Part shown: positions 1 through 6,421 of the stretch, one piece after another
Numbering within the stretch: the first letter of the stretch is position 1
How the letters are laid out: each line of letters opens with the position of its first letter
Source of the DNA: Candidatus Gastranaerophilales bacterium
GTDB lineage: Bacteria; Cyanobacteriota; Vampirovibrionia; Gastranaerophilales; Gastranaerophilaceae
Length of the DNA: 10,607 nucleotides
NCBI GenBank assembly: GCA_003150395.1
Contig: QAMI01000002.1
Span: 9,537 to 20,143, forward strand
Reading direction: 5' to 3'
Made by a program: the position numbers and the translations under genes
Notes under the pieces: model-generated
The model's database searches: none
Told to the model about the DNA's origin: nothing
What the model saw: only the letters and a program-made list of their open reading frames with translations

Positions 1-2114
1 GCTTCTTCCATTCTTACTTTAATACGTCCGTCTACTGCAATGCCTTCACCGGTTGCTTCTGAGATTAACAATGGGTTAATGTCAAGTTCATCGATGAATT
101 TGAAGTCATTAACAAGTTGTGATAATCTCAATAAAGTTTCCTTGATTTGGTCGATTTGAGCCGGTTTTGTACCTCTTGCGCCTTCTAGAAGTTTGTATGC
201 TTTTACTGATTTAATCATTTCTTCAGCGTCAACGTCTGTCAAAGGTGCAATTCTGAATGTTACGTCTTTCATAACTTCAACGAATACACCGCCTAAGCCG
301 AACATCATCATCGGGCCGTATTGAGGATCGGTTGCAATACCGCAAACCATTTCCCGGTTGCCTTTAACCATTTCCTGAATGATTACGCCCTCTAAACCTT
401 CAAGCAAGCCTTTTGCTTCAAGTCTTTCAAGCAAGCCTTTGTATTCTTTTCTCAATTGTTCTTCTGATTTGATGTTTACAACAACACCGCCTACATCAGT
501 TTTGTGTGAAGTTGTTTTTGAAGTCATCTTCATAACAACCGGGTATCCGATTGAGTTGCCGAGTTCAACAACTTCTTCTTCATTAGTTGCAAGACCGTAT
601 TTGCAAGCGCGGATTCCGTAAGCTTGAAGAACATCGATTGATTCTAATGTTGTAAGCTGTGCTCTGCCCTCAGCAAGTGAGCCTTTGATAATTTTTTCAA
701 CTTTAGCTCTGTCAACGTCGTAGCAAGGAATTTTGCCTTCCGGTCTTTCAATCCAAAGTCTTTGCTGGTTCAATCTGTTCAAACCGTCAGCAGCCTGATC
801 TGCGTACATGAAGAACGGCATATTAACTTTCATATCAGAAAGTTTTGTAAAGAACTCGTTCTTTGTCATAAATACGCCGATAACCGGTTTTTCAGGGTGT
901 TCAGCCTTAATTTCCATTAATGCTTTTGCTACATCAATATCTTTCAAGCCCAAGAACGGCAAGTAAATTGTGATAATCATATCAACATTTTCATCAGCAA
1001 TAACTGTTTCAAGAGTTTGTTTGTAATGTTCGATAGGAGCTGATGCAATCATATCAATCGGGTTTTTAACAGATGCGGCTGAAGGTAAGAAGCTTCTTAA
1101 TTTTTCTTTTGTAGCATCTGAAATTTTTGCCATTTGCATACCGTATTCGCAAACCGCGTCAGTTGCCATAATTCCGGGACCGCCTGAGTTTGTAATAATT
1201 GCAACTCTGTCACCTTTCGGAATCGGGCAGTTAGCAAAAACTTTTGCTGTTTCAAAAAGGTTTTGCAAAGAGAATTCTCTGATAACACCTGATTGGTGAA
1301 GTAATGCAGCAGCTGCTTTGTCCGCACCTGCAAGAGAACCTGTGTGAGAAGATGCCGCACTTGCGCCTGCTGCTGAACGACCGGCTTTTAATGCCAGAAT
1401 CGGTTTTTTCTTTGTAATTCTTGAAGCTAATTTTCTAAAGTTAGCCGGGTTCTGGATTGATTCCATGTAAAGCAAGATCTGTTCAACATCTTCTTCATTT
1501 TCCCAGTATTCAAGGGCTGTTTCAGCGTTAACATCAGCTTGGTTACCGATTGAGATGAACTGTGCAAAACCGAGATTTAAGTCTTTCAAAATGTTTAAAA
1601 TGCCGCCGCCGAGTGCACCTGATTGTGATACAAAACCTATATTTCCTCTTTCAGGAAGGCTTTCTGCAAAACATCCGTCCATACGGATATCAGGGTGAGT
1701 ATTTACAACGCCCAGACAGTTCGGACCTACACATCTCATACCGTATTCACGAACTTTTGCAAGTAATTGTTTTTCTGCTTCAGCACCTTCCTTGCCGGTT
1801 TCTTTAAAGCCTGCTGTGATAATGCACAAGCCTTTGATCCCTTTTTGGTGGCACTGGTCGATTGTATCAAGTACAAATTTAGCGTTTACAACAATAATTG
1901 CCAGGTCAACTTCGCCCGGAATTTCGTTAACGTTTGTATATGCCTGCAAACCTTCAATAATTCCGCCTTTCGGATTTACAGGATAGATTTTTCCGTTGAA
2001 TTTGTATTCCTGTAGTCTTTTCATAATATCAGAACCGATGGTGTGTTCTTTTGTTGACGCACCGATAACCGCTATGGATTTAGGTTTCATGATTTTGTCT
2101 AAATTACTGCTCAT
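1..2114 (-). CDS. Acetate-CoA ligase (ADP-forming), fused alpha/beta type; 3' end cut by window edge
   Basis: Interconverts acetyl-CoA + ADP + Pi with acetate + CoA + ATP, which conserves ATP at the end of fermentation; the enzyme is cytosolic. I translated the strand from ATG 2114 to the left edge: 704 codons and no stop. The N-terminal CoA-binding Rossmann domain starts with SIAVIGAST (about residues 13-21). GPNCLG follows near residue 130. The succinyl-CoA-ligase-like domain carries the phosphohistidine loop SSHTGSLAG with His257. The ATP-grasp (beta) half runs from about residue 480 and contains TSHKTDVGGV with His537 and FGLGGVF. Both transferred-phosphate histidines known in this family are therefore present. 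The last visible residues (AVDGRIKVRMEE) match the usual C-terminus, so only a few residues are missing. AAAGAAAGGA lies 6 bases before the ATG and supports this start. It lies 68 bases after the two tandem small genes and may be read with them or from its own promoter. The assignment is firm; acyl-CoA preference (acetate or another short acid) cannot be read from sequence. Confidence 0.93.
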   Translation of the reverse strand, partial: MSSNLDKIMKPKSIAVIGASTKEHTIGSDIMKRLQEYKFNGKIYPVNPKGGIIEGLQAYTNVNEIPGEVDLAIIVVNAKFVLDTIDQCHQKGIKGLCIITAGFKETGKEGAEAEKQLLAKVREYGMRCVGPNCLGVVNTHPDIRMDGCFAESLPERGNIGFVSQSGALGGGILNILKDLNLGFAQFISIGNQADVNAETALEYWENEEDVEQILLYMESIQNPANFRKLASRITKKKPILALKAGRSAAGASAASSHTGSLAGADKAAAALLHQSGVIREFSLQNLFETAKVFANCPIPKGDRVAIITNSGGPGIMATDAVCEYGMQMAKISDATKEKLRSFLPSAASVKNPIDMIASAPIEHYKQTLETVIADENVDMIITIYLPFLGLKDIDVAKALMEIKAEHPEKPVIGVFMTKNEFFTKLSDMKVNMPFFMYADQAADGLNRLNQQRLWIERPEGKIPCYDVDRAKVEKIIKGSLAEGRAQLTTLESIDVLQAYGIRACKYGLATNEEEVVELGNSIGYPVVMKMTSKTTSHKTDVGGVVVNIKSEEQLRKEYKGLLERLEAKGLLEGLEGVIIQEMVKGNREMVCGIATDPQYGPMMMFGLGGVFVEVMKDVTFRIAPLTDVDAEEMIKSVKAYKLLEGARGTKPAQIDQIKETLLRLSQLVNDFKFIDELDINPLLISEATGEGIAVDGRIKVRMEE

Positions 2115-2182
2115 GTTTTGTCCTTTCTTTGTGTCTGCACATTTTAGCGCAGTCTTCTTATTTTAACTACATATTTATTTTT

Positions 2183-2608
2183 TTAATCTTCATCTGTCAT
2201 TATTTCAAATAATTTGTTTCCAAGTTTTTTGAAGAATTCACTGCATTTTTCTTTGAAATCAGGTTTTATAATTTTTTTTGCATCAACCTGATTTTCATAA
2301 TTTACTCTAGCATAGTCTGAGGCTGTATCTAGTACATCAGGATTTGTTTCAAGTGTTGAAATTGTTGCTTTGCCTCTTATTTTGTTTGTCTTTTCAAAAT
2401 CCTTTTCGCGTGCGACTATTAATTCGAGCCTGTTGTTTTTATAATCCTGTTTAATAAAAAGATCATAGTCAGTATTTTTAAATCTGGTTTTTAAATTTTC
2501 TGCAGCTTTGCGTACAAGTTTGGCAGGCTGAGCGCTTAAATCACCTACAATGGCAACTCTGCCCTGGAAAGTCTGGTTATTTGAATTTGAAATCTGTTGT
2601 ATTTGCAT
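2183..2608 (-). CDS. Small hypothetical protein (141 aa), tandem paralogue A with N-terminal IxNS...FQG peptide
   Basis: Function unknown. The protein is soluble and lysine-rich, with no signal peptide or membrane segment. It starts MQIQQISNS and has FQGRV at residues 14-18, then a mixed alpha/beta-looking body with DLFIK at 49-53 and NP at 89-90, and an acidic tail (MTDED). It aligns along most of its length with the gene just upstream (2622-3002): IxNS, FQG[KR]V, LK, DLFIKxD, a F..xNK stretch, NP, then a Y..Q segment, so the two arose by duplication. The start is supported by AGAGGT about 4 bases before the ATG, and only 13 bases separate it from the upstream stop, so translation is probably coupled. 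Similar short proteins with this N-terminus are, from memory, common in Gastranaerophilales and have no assigned role. It is a real gene by pairing, ribosome-binding site and spacing; its role is unassigned. Confidence 0.85.
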   Translation of the reverse strand: MQIQQISNSNNQTFQGRVAIVGDLSAQPAKLVRKAAENLKTRFKNTDYDLFIKQDYKNNRLELIVAREKDFEKTNKIRGKATISTLETNPDVLDTASDYARVNYENQVDAKKIIKPDFKEKCSEFFKKLGNKLFEIMTDED

Positions 2609-2621
2609 TTTTACCTCTAAA

Positions 2622-3002
2622 TTATTTTAAATATTCAGCCAATTTATTGAATATATCAATAATAGGATTTCCTGTTTTAACGTATTGTTTGTCATAGTCA
2701 TGAACAACCTGTTTAGCTGCTTCAAGATATAAGCCTGCCGGATTTGAACTTCTATTTGTTGCATAGGCAGTGGTTTTTTTATTAATTCCATTAAAATGAT
2801 CCGGCATTGTTTGTGCAAAAATTTGTACAGAATTCCCAATCTGCTTGTCTTCTTTTATAAATAAATCGAAAGGCTTTTTTGATATTAGTTTTTTGAGCTT
2901 TGGTAAAGTTTTTTCAACATTATTAGATGTTAGCGGGCTAAAGTTGCCGAGTCGGACAACTTTTCCCTGAAAATTTTGTTTTGAATTTGAGATAGCTTGC
3001 AT
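2622..3002 (-). CDS. Small hypothetical protein (126 aa), tandem paralogue B with N-terminal IxNS...FQG peptide
   Basis: Function unknown. It begins MQAISNSKQNFQGKVV, three residues shorter at the front than its paralogue at 2183-2608, and shares DLFIK (residues 46-50), a F..xNKK stretch near 70-76, an NP at 87-88 and a C-terminal amphipathic helix (IIDIFNKLAEYLK). No membrane segment, cysteine cluster or catalytic motif is visible. AAGGAG stands 7 bases before the ATG, a strong ribosome-binding site. The gene follows the radical SAM gene by 18 bases and precedes its paralogue by 13, so the three are very likely one transcript. The protein is less acidic at its end than paralogue A. A peptide substrate of the radical SAM enzyme is conceivable only from adjacency; neither protein has the small size or the Cys/Gly-rich core typical of such precursors. 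Confidence 0.84.
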   Translation of the reverse strand: MQAISNSKQNFQGKVVRLGNFSPLTSNNVEKTLPKLKKLISKKPFDLFIKEDKQIGNSVQIFAQTMPDHFNGINKKTTAYATNRSSNPAGLYLEAAKQVVHDYDKQYVKTGNPIIDIFNKLAEYLK

Positions 3003-3020
3003 TTATTTACTCCTTTTTAG

Positions 3021-3644
3021 TTAGTAACCGTTTACAATCCACTCTCTCACTCTGAATTTTGCACCGAGGTCTTGTGCAATTTTTTCGCAAGCCTCAAGGT
3101 CAAGGTGTCTGCCTTTGTAACCTTCTACTACACTTGCAACAACGGATATCTTTTCATCAGCGCAGGCTTGGATGAAATTTTTGACTTCTTCGTATGCTTC
3201 ATCAAACTTTGGCTTAGAAAGTTCATTATATTCTTCTTTTGTCGCTCCGTTAAGACTTACTGAAAATTCATCAACAAGTCCTTTGCATTCCGGAACAACG
3301 TTTCTTTTGTACACGTAGTTTGCGTGTCCGTTTGTATTAACGCGTATTTTTATTTGGGGAATTTTTGTTTTAATGTATTTTGCAACTTCTTTAAGAATAT
3401 CAAATTTAAGCATTGGCTCGCCATAACCGCAAAAAATTACTTCTTTGGACGGGATTTTTGCATATATTTTTTCAAACTGTTCAATCACATCTTTTGCAGT
3501 TGAAGTTTCATTTTCTAACCATAATTTTTGTCCAACAACATCATCTTTGTCATTTCTCAGACAAAAGATACAGTCATTAGTACAATGGTTTGTCAGATTT
3601 ATATAAATTTTTTCGTCTAAAGTGTAAACTAAAACGTTAGCCAT
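3021..3644 (-). CDS. Radical SAM protein, TatD-associated type (207 aa)
   Basis: A short radical SAM enzyme. It should bind a [4Fe-4S] cluster and cleave S-adenosylmethionine to a 5'-deoxyadenosyl radical; the substrate is unknown. The cluster motif is C21-x3-C25-x2-C28 in NHCTNDCIFCLRN. The SAM-contacting GYGEP follows at residues 73-77, then RVNTNG at 101-106 and SVSLNGA at 128-134. Length and wording (N-terminal 'VYTLDEKIYINLTN', 'LWLE' after the cluster motif) fit the roughly 200-residue family often found beside or fused to TatD nucleases. No TatD gene lies in this window, so the usual partner is absent locally. The short length gives only the core partial barrel, with no extra cluster (SPASM) domain. 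AGAAAGG about 6 bases upstream supports ATG 3644. A candidate promoter lies directly upstream, and the two small paralogues follow closely. Confidence 0.92.
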   Translation of the reverse strand: MANVLVYTLDEKIYINLTNHCTNDCIFCLRNDKDDVVGQKLWLENETSTAKDVIEQFEKIYAKIPSKEVIFCGYGEPMLKFDILKEVAKYIKTKIPQIKIRVNTNGHANYVYKRNVVPECKGLVDEFSVSLNGATKEEYNELSKPKFDEAYEEVKNFIQACADEKISVVASVVEGYKGRHLDLEACEKIAQDLGAKFRVREWIVNGY

Positions 3645-3663
3645 GGCTTGCCTTTCTGCTAAA

Positions 3664-3692
3664 ATTATCGCATGCTCAATATTAATTTACAA
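3664..3692 (-). promoter_or_regulatory. Candidate sigma70-type promoter for the radical SAM gene
   Basis: On the minus strand, -35 TTGTAA (3687-3692) and -10 GATAAT (3664-3669) are separated by 17 bases. The -10 is preceded directly by TGC, an extended -10. Transcription would start near 3657, about 12 bases before the ATG, giving a very short leader. The boxes are clear but no start has been mapped. The arms of an inverted repeat flank the -35 box. Confidence 0.5.
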
Positions 3693-3710
3693 GCAAAATT
3701 TAATATTGAG
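3675..3710. repeat. 11-bp inverted repeat flanking the -35 box, possible operator or weak terminator
   Basis: CTCAATATTAA (3675-3685) and its exact complement TTAATATTGAG (3700-3710) are separated by 14 bases. It sits between the stop of the 526-aa gene and the start of the radical SAM gene, and the candidate -35 lies inside the loop. The stem is AT-rich and no T-run follows it on the minus strand, so a strong intrinsic terminator is unlikely. A regulator-binding site is the better reading. Confidence 0.4.
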
Positions 3711-3730
3711 AAGATCCGATTTTTTATGCG

Positions 3731-5311
3731 CTAATCTGATTTATGTTTTGTTTTTTTCTTTTCATTTGAATAGTCGGCTGTTCCGGGGAATTTGTCCTGA
3801 CCTGTTGTCATTTTGGTAATCCAATATTGCATTTTTGGAATTAAGGTCGATAGGAATATGGCTGAGGTCGCAAAGCCAAGGCCCCAGTTAAATGAGTTTT
3901 TAATAAAGTTTTCACGGCAGGCATTTTTGAGAATGTCTGATGTTACATCAACTCCTTTTTTTGAAGCATTGTTTATAATTTTTGTTACATATTCGTAGAC
4001 ATCTTCTTTTAGATTGCTTAACTCTTTGTAATCAACGAATTTGTATTTATTTTTGTAATCTCCTTGAGTTGCAACTCCAAAAATGTTTTCCAGGAAGTCT
4101 GGCTGGTTGATGATACCTTCTCTGAAAATATCTTTTATTTGATTTTTAGTAAGTAGTGCTGTCCCTTCTACTTCCGGTTGAAGTTTGGACATTTGGTCTG
4201 CTAAATTTGAATATTTAACTTTATCAGTAGAACTCAGACGCGGATGATTTTGTAAATAATCTTTAAATGATGCCAAGGTAATTGTTTTATGGTGGTCAAA
4301 TTTTTGCAGCAGTTCTTTGTCTATAAATCCAATATTTGAGTTGTCACCGATTGCTTGCGCCGCAAAGTCTTTTACATTCATTTTTCCATTGTTTTGGTCA
4401 AGAAGTGATTGCAGAGCATCAGTAACCTGTTTTGCTGCAACAGGGTCAAGTCGTGTTTTTCTACCGTCTTCTATTTGGTTTAGCCATCTGTTAATATTAG
4501 GCATGCTGAACATATAGAAGTAAATGGAAGACAAATCTCTAAAGAGAACTTCTGTTCTTTCATGCTCATTTCTTGAACTCACAGCTCGTCCGCCCGCGAT
4601 TCCGACGTCTGTTGAAAGAAGCTGGTATGTCGGATCGTTTTCGAATTTGTTGGCAACTGATAGAAGTGTGTTGTAGTTTATAGCGCCGAAAGAAACCTGA
4701 CGTTTTTCAGATTTTTGCATAAATCTGTCCATTGTAAGCGGGTTTCCAATCGGACTGATTTGCTCTTCCTGTTTGTTTTTGTCTTCAAAATGTTTTTTAT
4801 GGTAGACTGCTGTTATATGTTGGTTAATTTTAGGAACAACAAGACCTACAAGAATGTTTGCAAGAAGAATGCTTGAGCCGATTTTCAGTGTTTTGAAAAC
4901 TGCAATTTGTTCTTTTGTAAGGTTTTGGATAAGTTTTCCTGTTTTACCTTCAGCTTTAGCCTTAAGTTTGTTAAGTTTATCGTCGTGGAGGAAGTTTTTT
5001 AACGGATCACGAACACCGTCTTTGTCTGCATCAAAATCGGCCGTAGGCAGGTTAAGAATTTTCTTTCCGATGCGGTCATTTATGTGGTTAAACATTTTGA
5101 CGCCTGCAAACCAGAAAGCTGCACCGACGCTTTCTTCCGTAAATCTCTCTCTTGCTTCTTCAAAACCGCCTCTTTTGTAAGCCTGAAGTGTGCGTCCGCC
5201 TGTTACAAAACATTCCAGCATGATTAAAGGAACAAGACTTCTTTGGCCAATGCCGCGGACAAATCTGCGGGCATAACTAAAATCTGAAATTTTTTGAGGG
5301 GTTATTTTCAT
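3731..5311 (-). CDS. Membrane-associated hypothetical protein (526 aa)
   Basis: Function unknown. Reading from the start: a basic amphipathic N-terminus (MKITPQKISDFSYARR); hydrophobic stretches near residues 26-37 and 62-72; an acidic DxDxDxDGxxD loop at 92-102 that resembles calcium-binding repeats; a clear membrane segment at about 145-160 followed by KINQHITAVYHK; a linker; then VSFGA at 205-209, which opens a long soluble region (about 205-470) rich in helices. A second membrane-like segment at about 476-492 and a lysine-rich tail (KKKTKHK, about 518-524) end the protein. The VYHK module is shared with the divergent gene at 5557-6348. No enzymatic motif is seen. The upstream ribosome-binding site is weak (ACGGAAT), but no better start is evident. 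It may be a structural or envelope-associated protein; the long reading frame and consistent layout make it a real gene. Confidence 0.85.
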   Translation of the reverse strand: MKITPQKISDFSYARRFVRGIGQRSLVPLIMLECFVTGGRTLQAYKRGGFEEARERFTEESVGAAFWFAGVKMFNHINDRIGKKILNLPTADFDADKDGVRDPLKNFLHDDKLNKLKAKAEGKTGKLIQNLTKEQIAVFKTLKIGSSILLANILVGLVVPKINQHITAVYHKKHFEDKNKQEEQISPIGNPLTMDRFMQKSEKRQVSFGAINYNTLLSVANKFENDPTYQLLSTDVGIAGGRAVSSRNEHERTEVLFRDLSSIYFYMFSMPNINRWLNQIEDGRKTRLDPVAAKQVTDALQSLLDQNNGKMNVKDFAAQAIGDNSNIGFIDKELLQKFDHHKTITLASFKDYLQNHPRLSSTDKVKYSNLADQMSKLQPEVEGTALLTKNQIKDIFREGIINQPDFLENIFGVATQGDYKNKYKFVDYKELSNLKEDVYEYVTKIINNASKKGVDVTSDILKNACRENFIKNSFNWGLGFATSAIFLSTLIPKMQYWITKMTTGQDKFPGTADYSNEKKKTKHKSD

Positions 5312-5338
5312 AGTTTATTCCGTTCGAACATTAATTTT

Positions 5339-5366
5339 AATATAACTGAATATGTTTTTTTGCTAA
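5339..5366 (-). promoter_or_regulatory. Tentative promoter for the 526-aa gene
   Basis: On the minus strand, -35 TTAGCA (5361-5366) and -10 TATATT (5339-5344) are 16 bases apart, about 28 bases before the ATG. The region is so AT-rich that box-like matches are expected by chance, so this is weak. Confidence 0.28.
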
Positions 5367-5471
5367 ATTAGTCTCTTTTTTTAATACTTTGTTACATTGA
5401 TTTTTGAGAATAAATTCGAAAATTTAAAAGAACTATTCTGAATATCTGTTCAATTTTCTAATTTTGAGCTT

Positions 5472-5501
5472 TTGAAGATTTGTTAATTTTTCTAGTATAA
5501 C
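5472..5501 (+). promoter_or_regulatory. Candidate promoter for the 263-aa gene
   Basis: TTGAAG (5472-5477) and TATAAC (5496-5501) are 18 bases apart, and transcription would begin near 5508, leaving a leader of about 50 bases. A second box, TGC-TAAAAT (5529-5537), resembles an extended -10 but would start transcription within the ribosome-binding site, so the first pair is preferred. Confidence 0.45.
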
Positions 5502-5543
5502 TGACAATAATTTTTTTGTTCATGTTTTTGCTAAAATGAGTGT

Positions 5544-5549
5544 GAAGGT
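5544..5549 (+). promoter_or_regulatory. Ribosome-binding site that decides the start at 5557
   Basis: GAAGGT lies 7 bases before ATG 5557. The in-frame ATG at 5536, 21 bases earlier, is preceded by a T-rich stretch with no purine-rich site. Starting at 5557 also yields the MSINRITN N-terminus that resembles neighbouring proteins. Confidence 0.65.
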
Positions 5550-5556
5550 AATTAAT

Positions 5557-6348
5557 ATGTCAATCAACAGAATTACAAATGCAGGAATAAGTTTTGGACA
5601 CAGCCATTATTCCTCAGATAAAAATAATGAAGTTCAGCCTTCGGTGAAAAGAGGTGTTCTTCTTACAACAATTACAGGGGTTGGTGCTGCATCTGCAATG
5701 ATTGCAAAAAAACAAGGTTTTTCGCTTAACCCTAAGGTTATATTTTCTCAAAGTCCAAAAAATTGGGCTATGTTTAAAATCTTCAACAAAAATGATAAAA
5801 ATGCCAGGTTAATGGAAATTGAAGAAAAAGAAATCCTTTTGTTAGCCGGGGCATCGGCTGCAGGCGGGCTTGCAGGCGGGGCAATTTTTGATGATAAAAA
5901 GCATTTCAAAGGCAAATTGAGAGAAACCGTAAACCAACTTCTAGGAAATGTTCTTGTTCCTGTTTTGAGTGTGAGTGCGGCAGCTCATCTTTATGATAAA
6001 AATAAACCTAGAATTTTGAGCTTTGTTCCGCAAGCCCCGGGATTCGGGAAGAAAATAGGATATTTTAATAAGTTTCTAAGAACGCTTCCGTCAGCAGCTA
6101 TGACACTTGCAGCCCTTGGGGTTGGAATTGTCGGAGGAAATAAGCTGTCTAATTTTATAAATGATAAGGTTTATCATAAGCATGTTGAACGTAAAATTAA
6201 AACAACGGATTTTGCACCGCATGTGGATGATTTGAGTATGGCGGTTACCTTGATGGCGGATAAATCACCTCTTTCTACTGGAATTACCCGAACGGTACCA
6301 GCTTTCTTATGTGTTCCGGGGTATCAAATAGGAACGCATAGAGATTAG
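5557..6348 (+). CDS. Hydrophobic hypothetical protein with N-terminal ITN...SFG peptide (263 aa)
   Basis: Function unknown; probably an integral or membrane-associated protein. The start at 5557 gives MSINRITNAGISFG, close to the N-termini of the GH77 enzyme and the two tandem small proteins. Hydrophobic Gly/Ala-rich segments lie near residues 33-50, 93-110 (AGASAAGGLAGGAI), 128-143 and 178-195. The last is followed by NKLSNFINDKVYHK, matching the membrane segment plus VYHK module of the divergent 526-aa protein. The C-terminus is soluble and ends GYQIGTHRD. No catalytic motif is visible. It is the only plus-strand gene in the window, is divergently transcribed from the 526-aa gene and converges on the GH77 gene with a shared terminator hairpin. 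If the earlier in-frame ATG at 5536 were used, it would gain seven residues (MSVKVIN). Confidence 0.82.
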   Translation: MSINRITNAGISFGHSHYSSDKNNEVQPSVKRGVLLTTITGVGAASAMIAKKQGFSLNPKVIFSQSPKNWAMFKIFNKNDKNARLMEIEEKEILLLAGASAAGGLAGGAIFDDKKHFKGKLRETVNQLLGNVLVPVLSVSAAAHLYDKNKPRILSFVPQAPGFGKKIGYFNKFLRTLPSAAMTLAALGVGIVGGNKLSNFINDKVYHKHVERKIKTTDFAPHVDDLSMAVTLMADKSPLSTGITRTVPAFLCVPGYQIGTHRD

Positions 6349-6373
6349 CCTGGGCAAAAGTATTTCTTAAATC

Positions 6374-6410
6374 ATAAACAAGGCGCCAGCTTTGCTGGCG
6401 CCTTGTTTAT
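6374..6410. terminator. Bidirectional intrinsic terminator, perfect 17-bp stem
   Basis: ATAAACAAGGCGCCAGC (6374-6390) pairs perfectly with 6394-6410 around a 3-base TTT loop. The core is GC-rich, and the distal stem reads TTGTTTAT on both strands, so either transcript ends in a U-rich 3' arm. It lies between the convergent stops at 6348 and 6422 and can serve both genes. Confidence 0.88.
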
Positions 6411-6421
6411 AAGCCTTTTGA

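Noticed and set aside
1097..1360. Minus-strand 87-codon open frame inside the acetate-CoA ligase gene
   Set aside because: It is out of frame with the uninterrupted ligase translation that contains the catalytic His257 loop, so it is a shadow frame.
2141..2169. TAAAAT box upstream of the acetate-CoA ligase as a dedicated promoter
   Set aside because: The -10-like word (minus strand, 2141-2146) has no acceptable -35 at 16-18 bases, so it was not listed as a feature.
4854..5180. Plus-strand 108-codon open frame opposite the 526-aa gene
   Set aside because: It is an antisense shadow of a longer, coherent gene, with no ribosome-binding site and serine/leucine-rich low-quality composition.
5322..5329. 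GTTCGAAC palindrome upstream of the 526-aa gene as a LexA/SOS box
   Set aside because: The known Gram-positive-type box needs GAAC and GTTC arms with a 4-base gap in the opposite order. This is only an 8-base perfect palindrome with no wider symmetry.
5536..5538. Earlier in-frame ATG for the 263-aa gene
   Set aside because: No ribosome-binding site precedes it, whereas ATG 5557 has GAAGGT 7 bases upstream and gives the N-terminus shared with neighbouring proteins.
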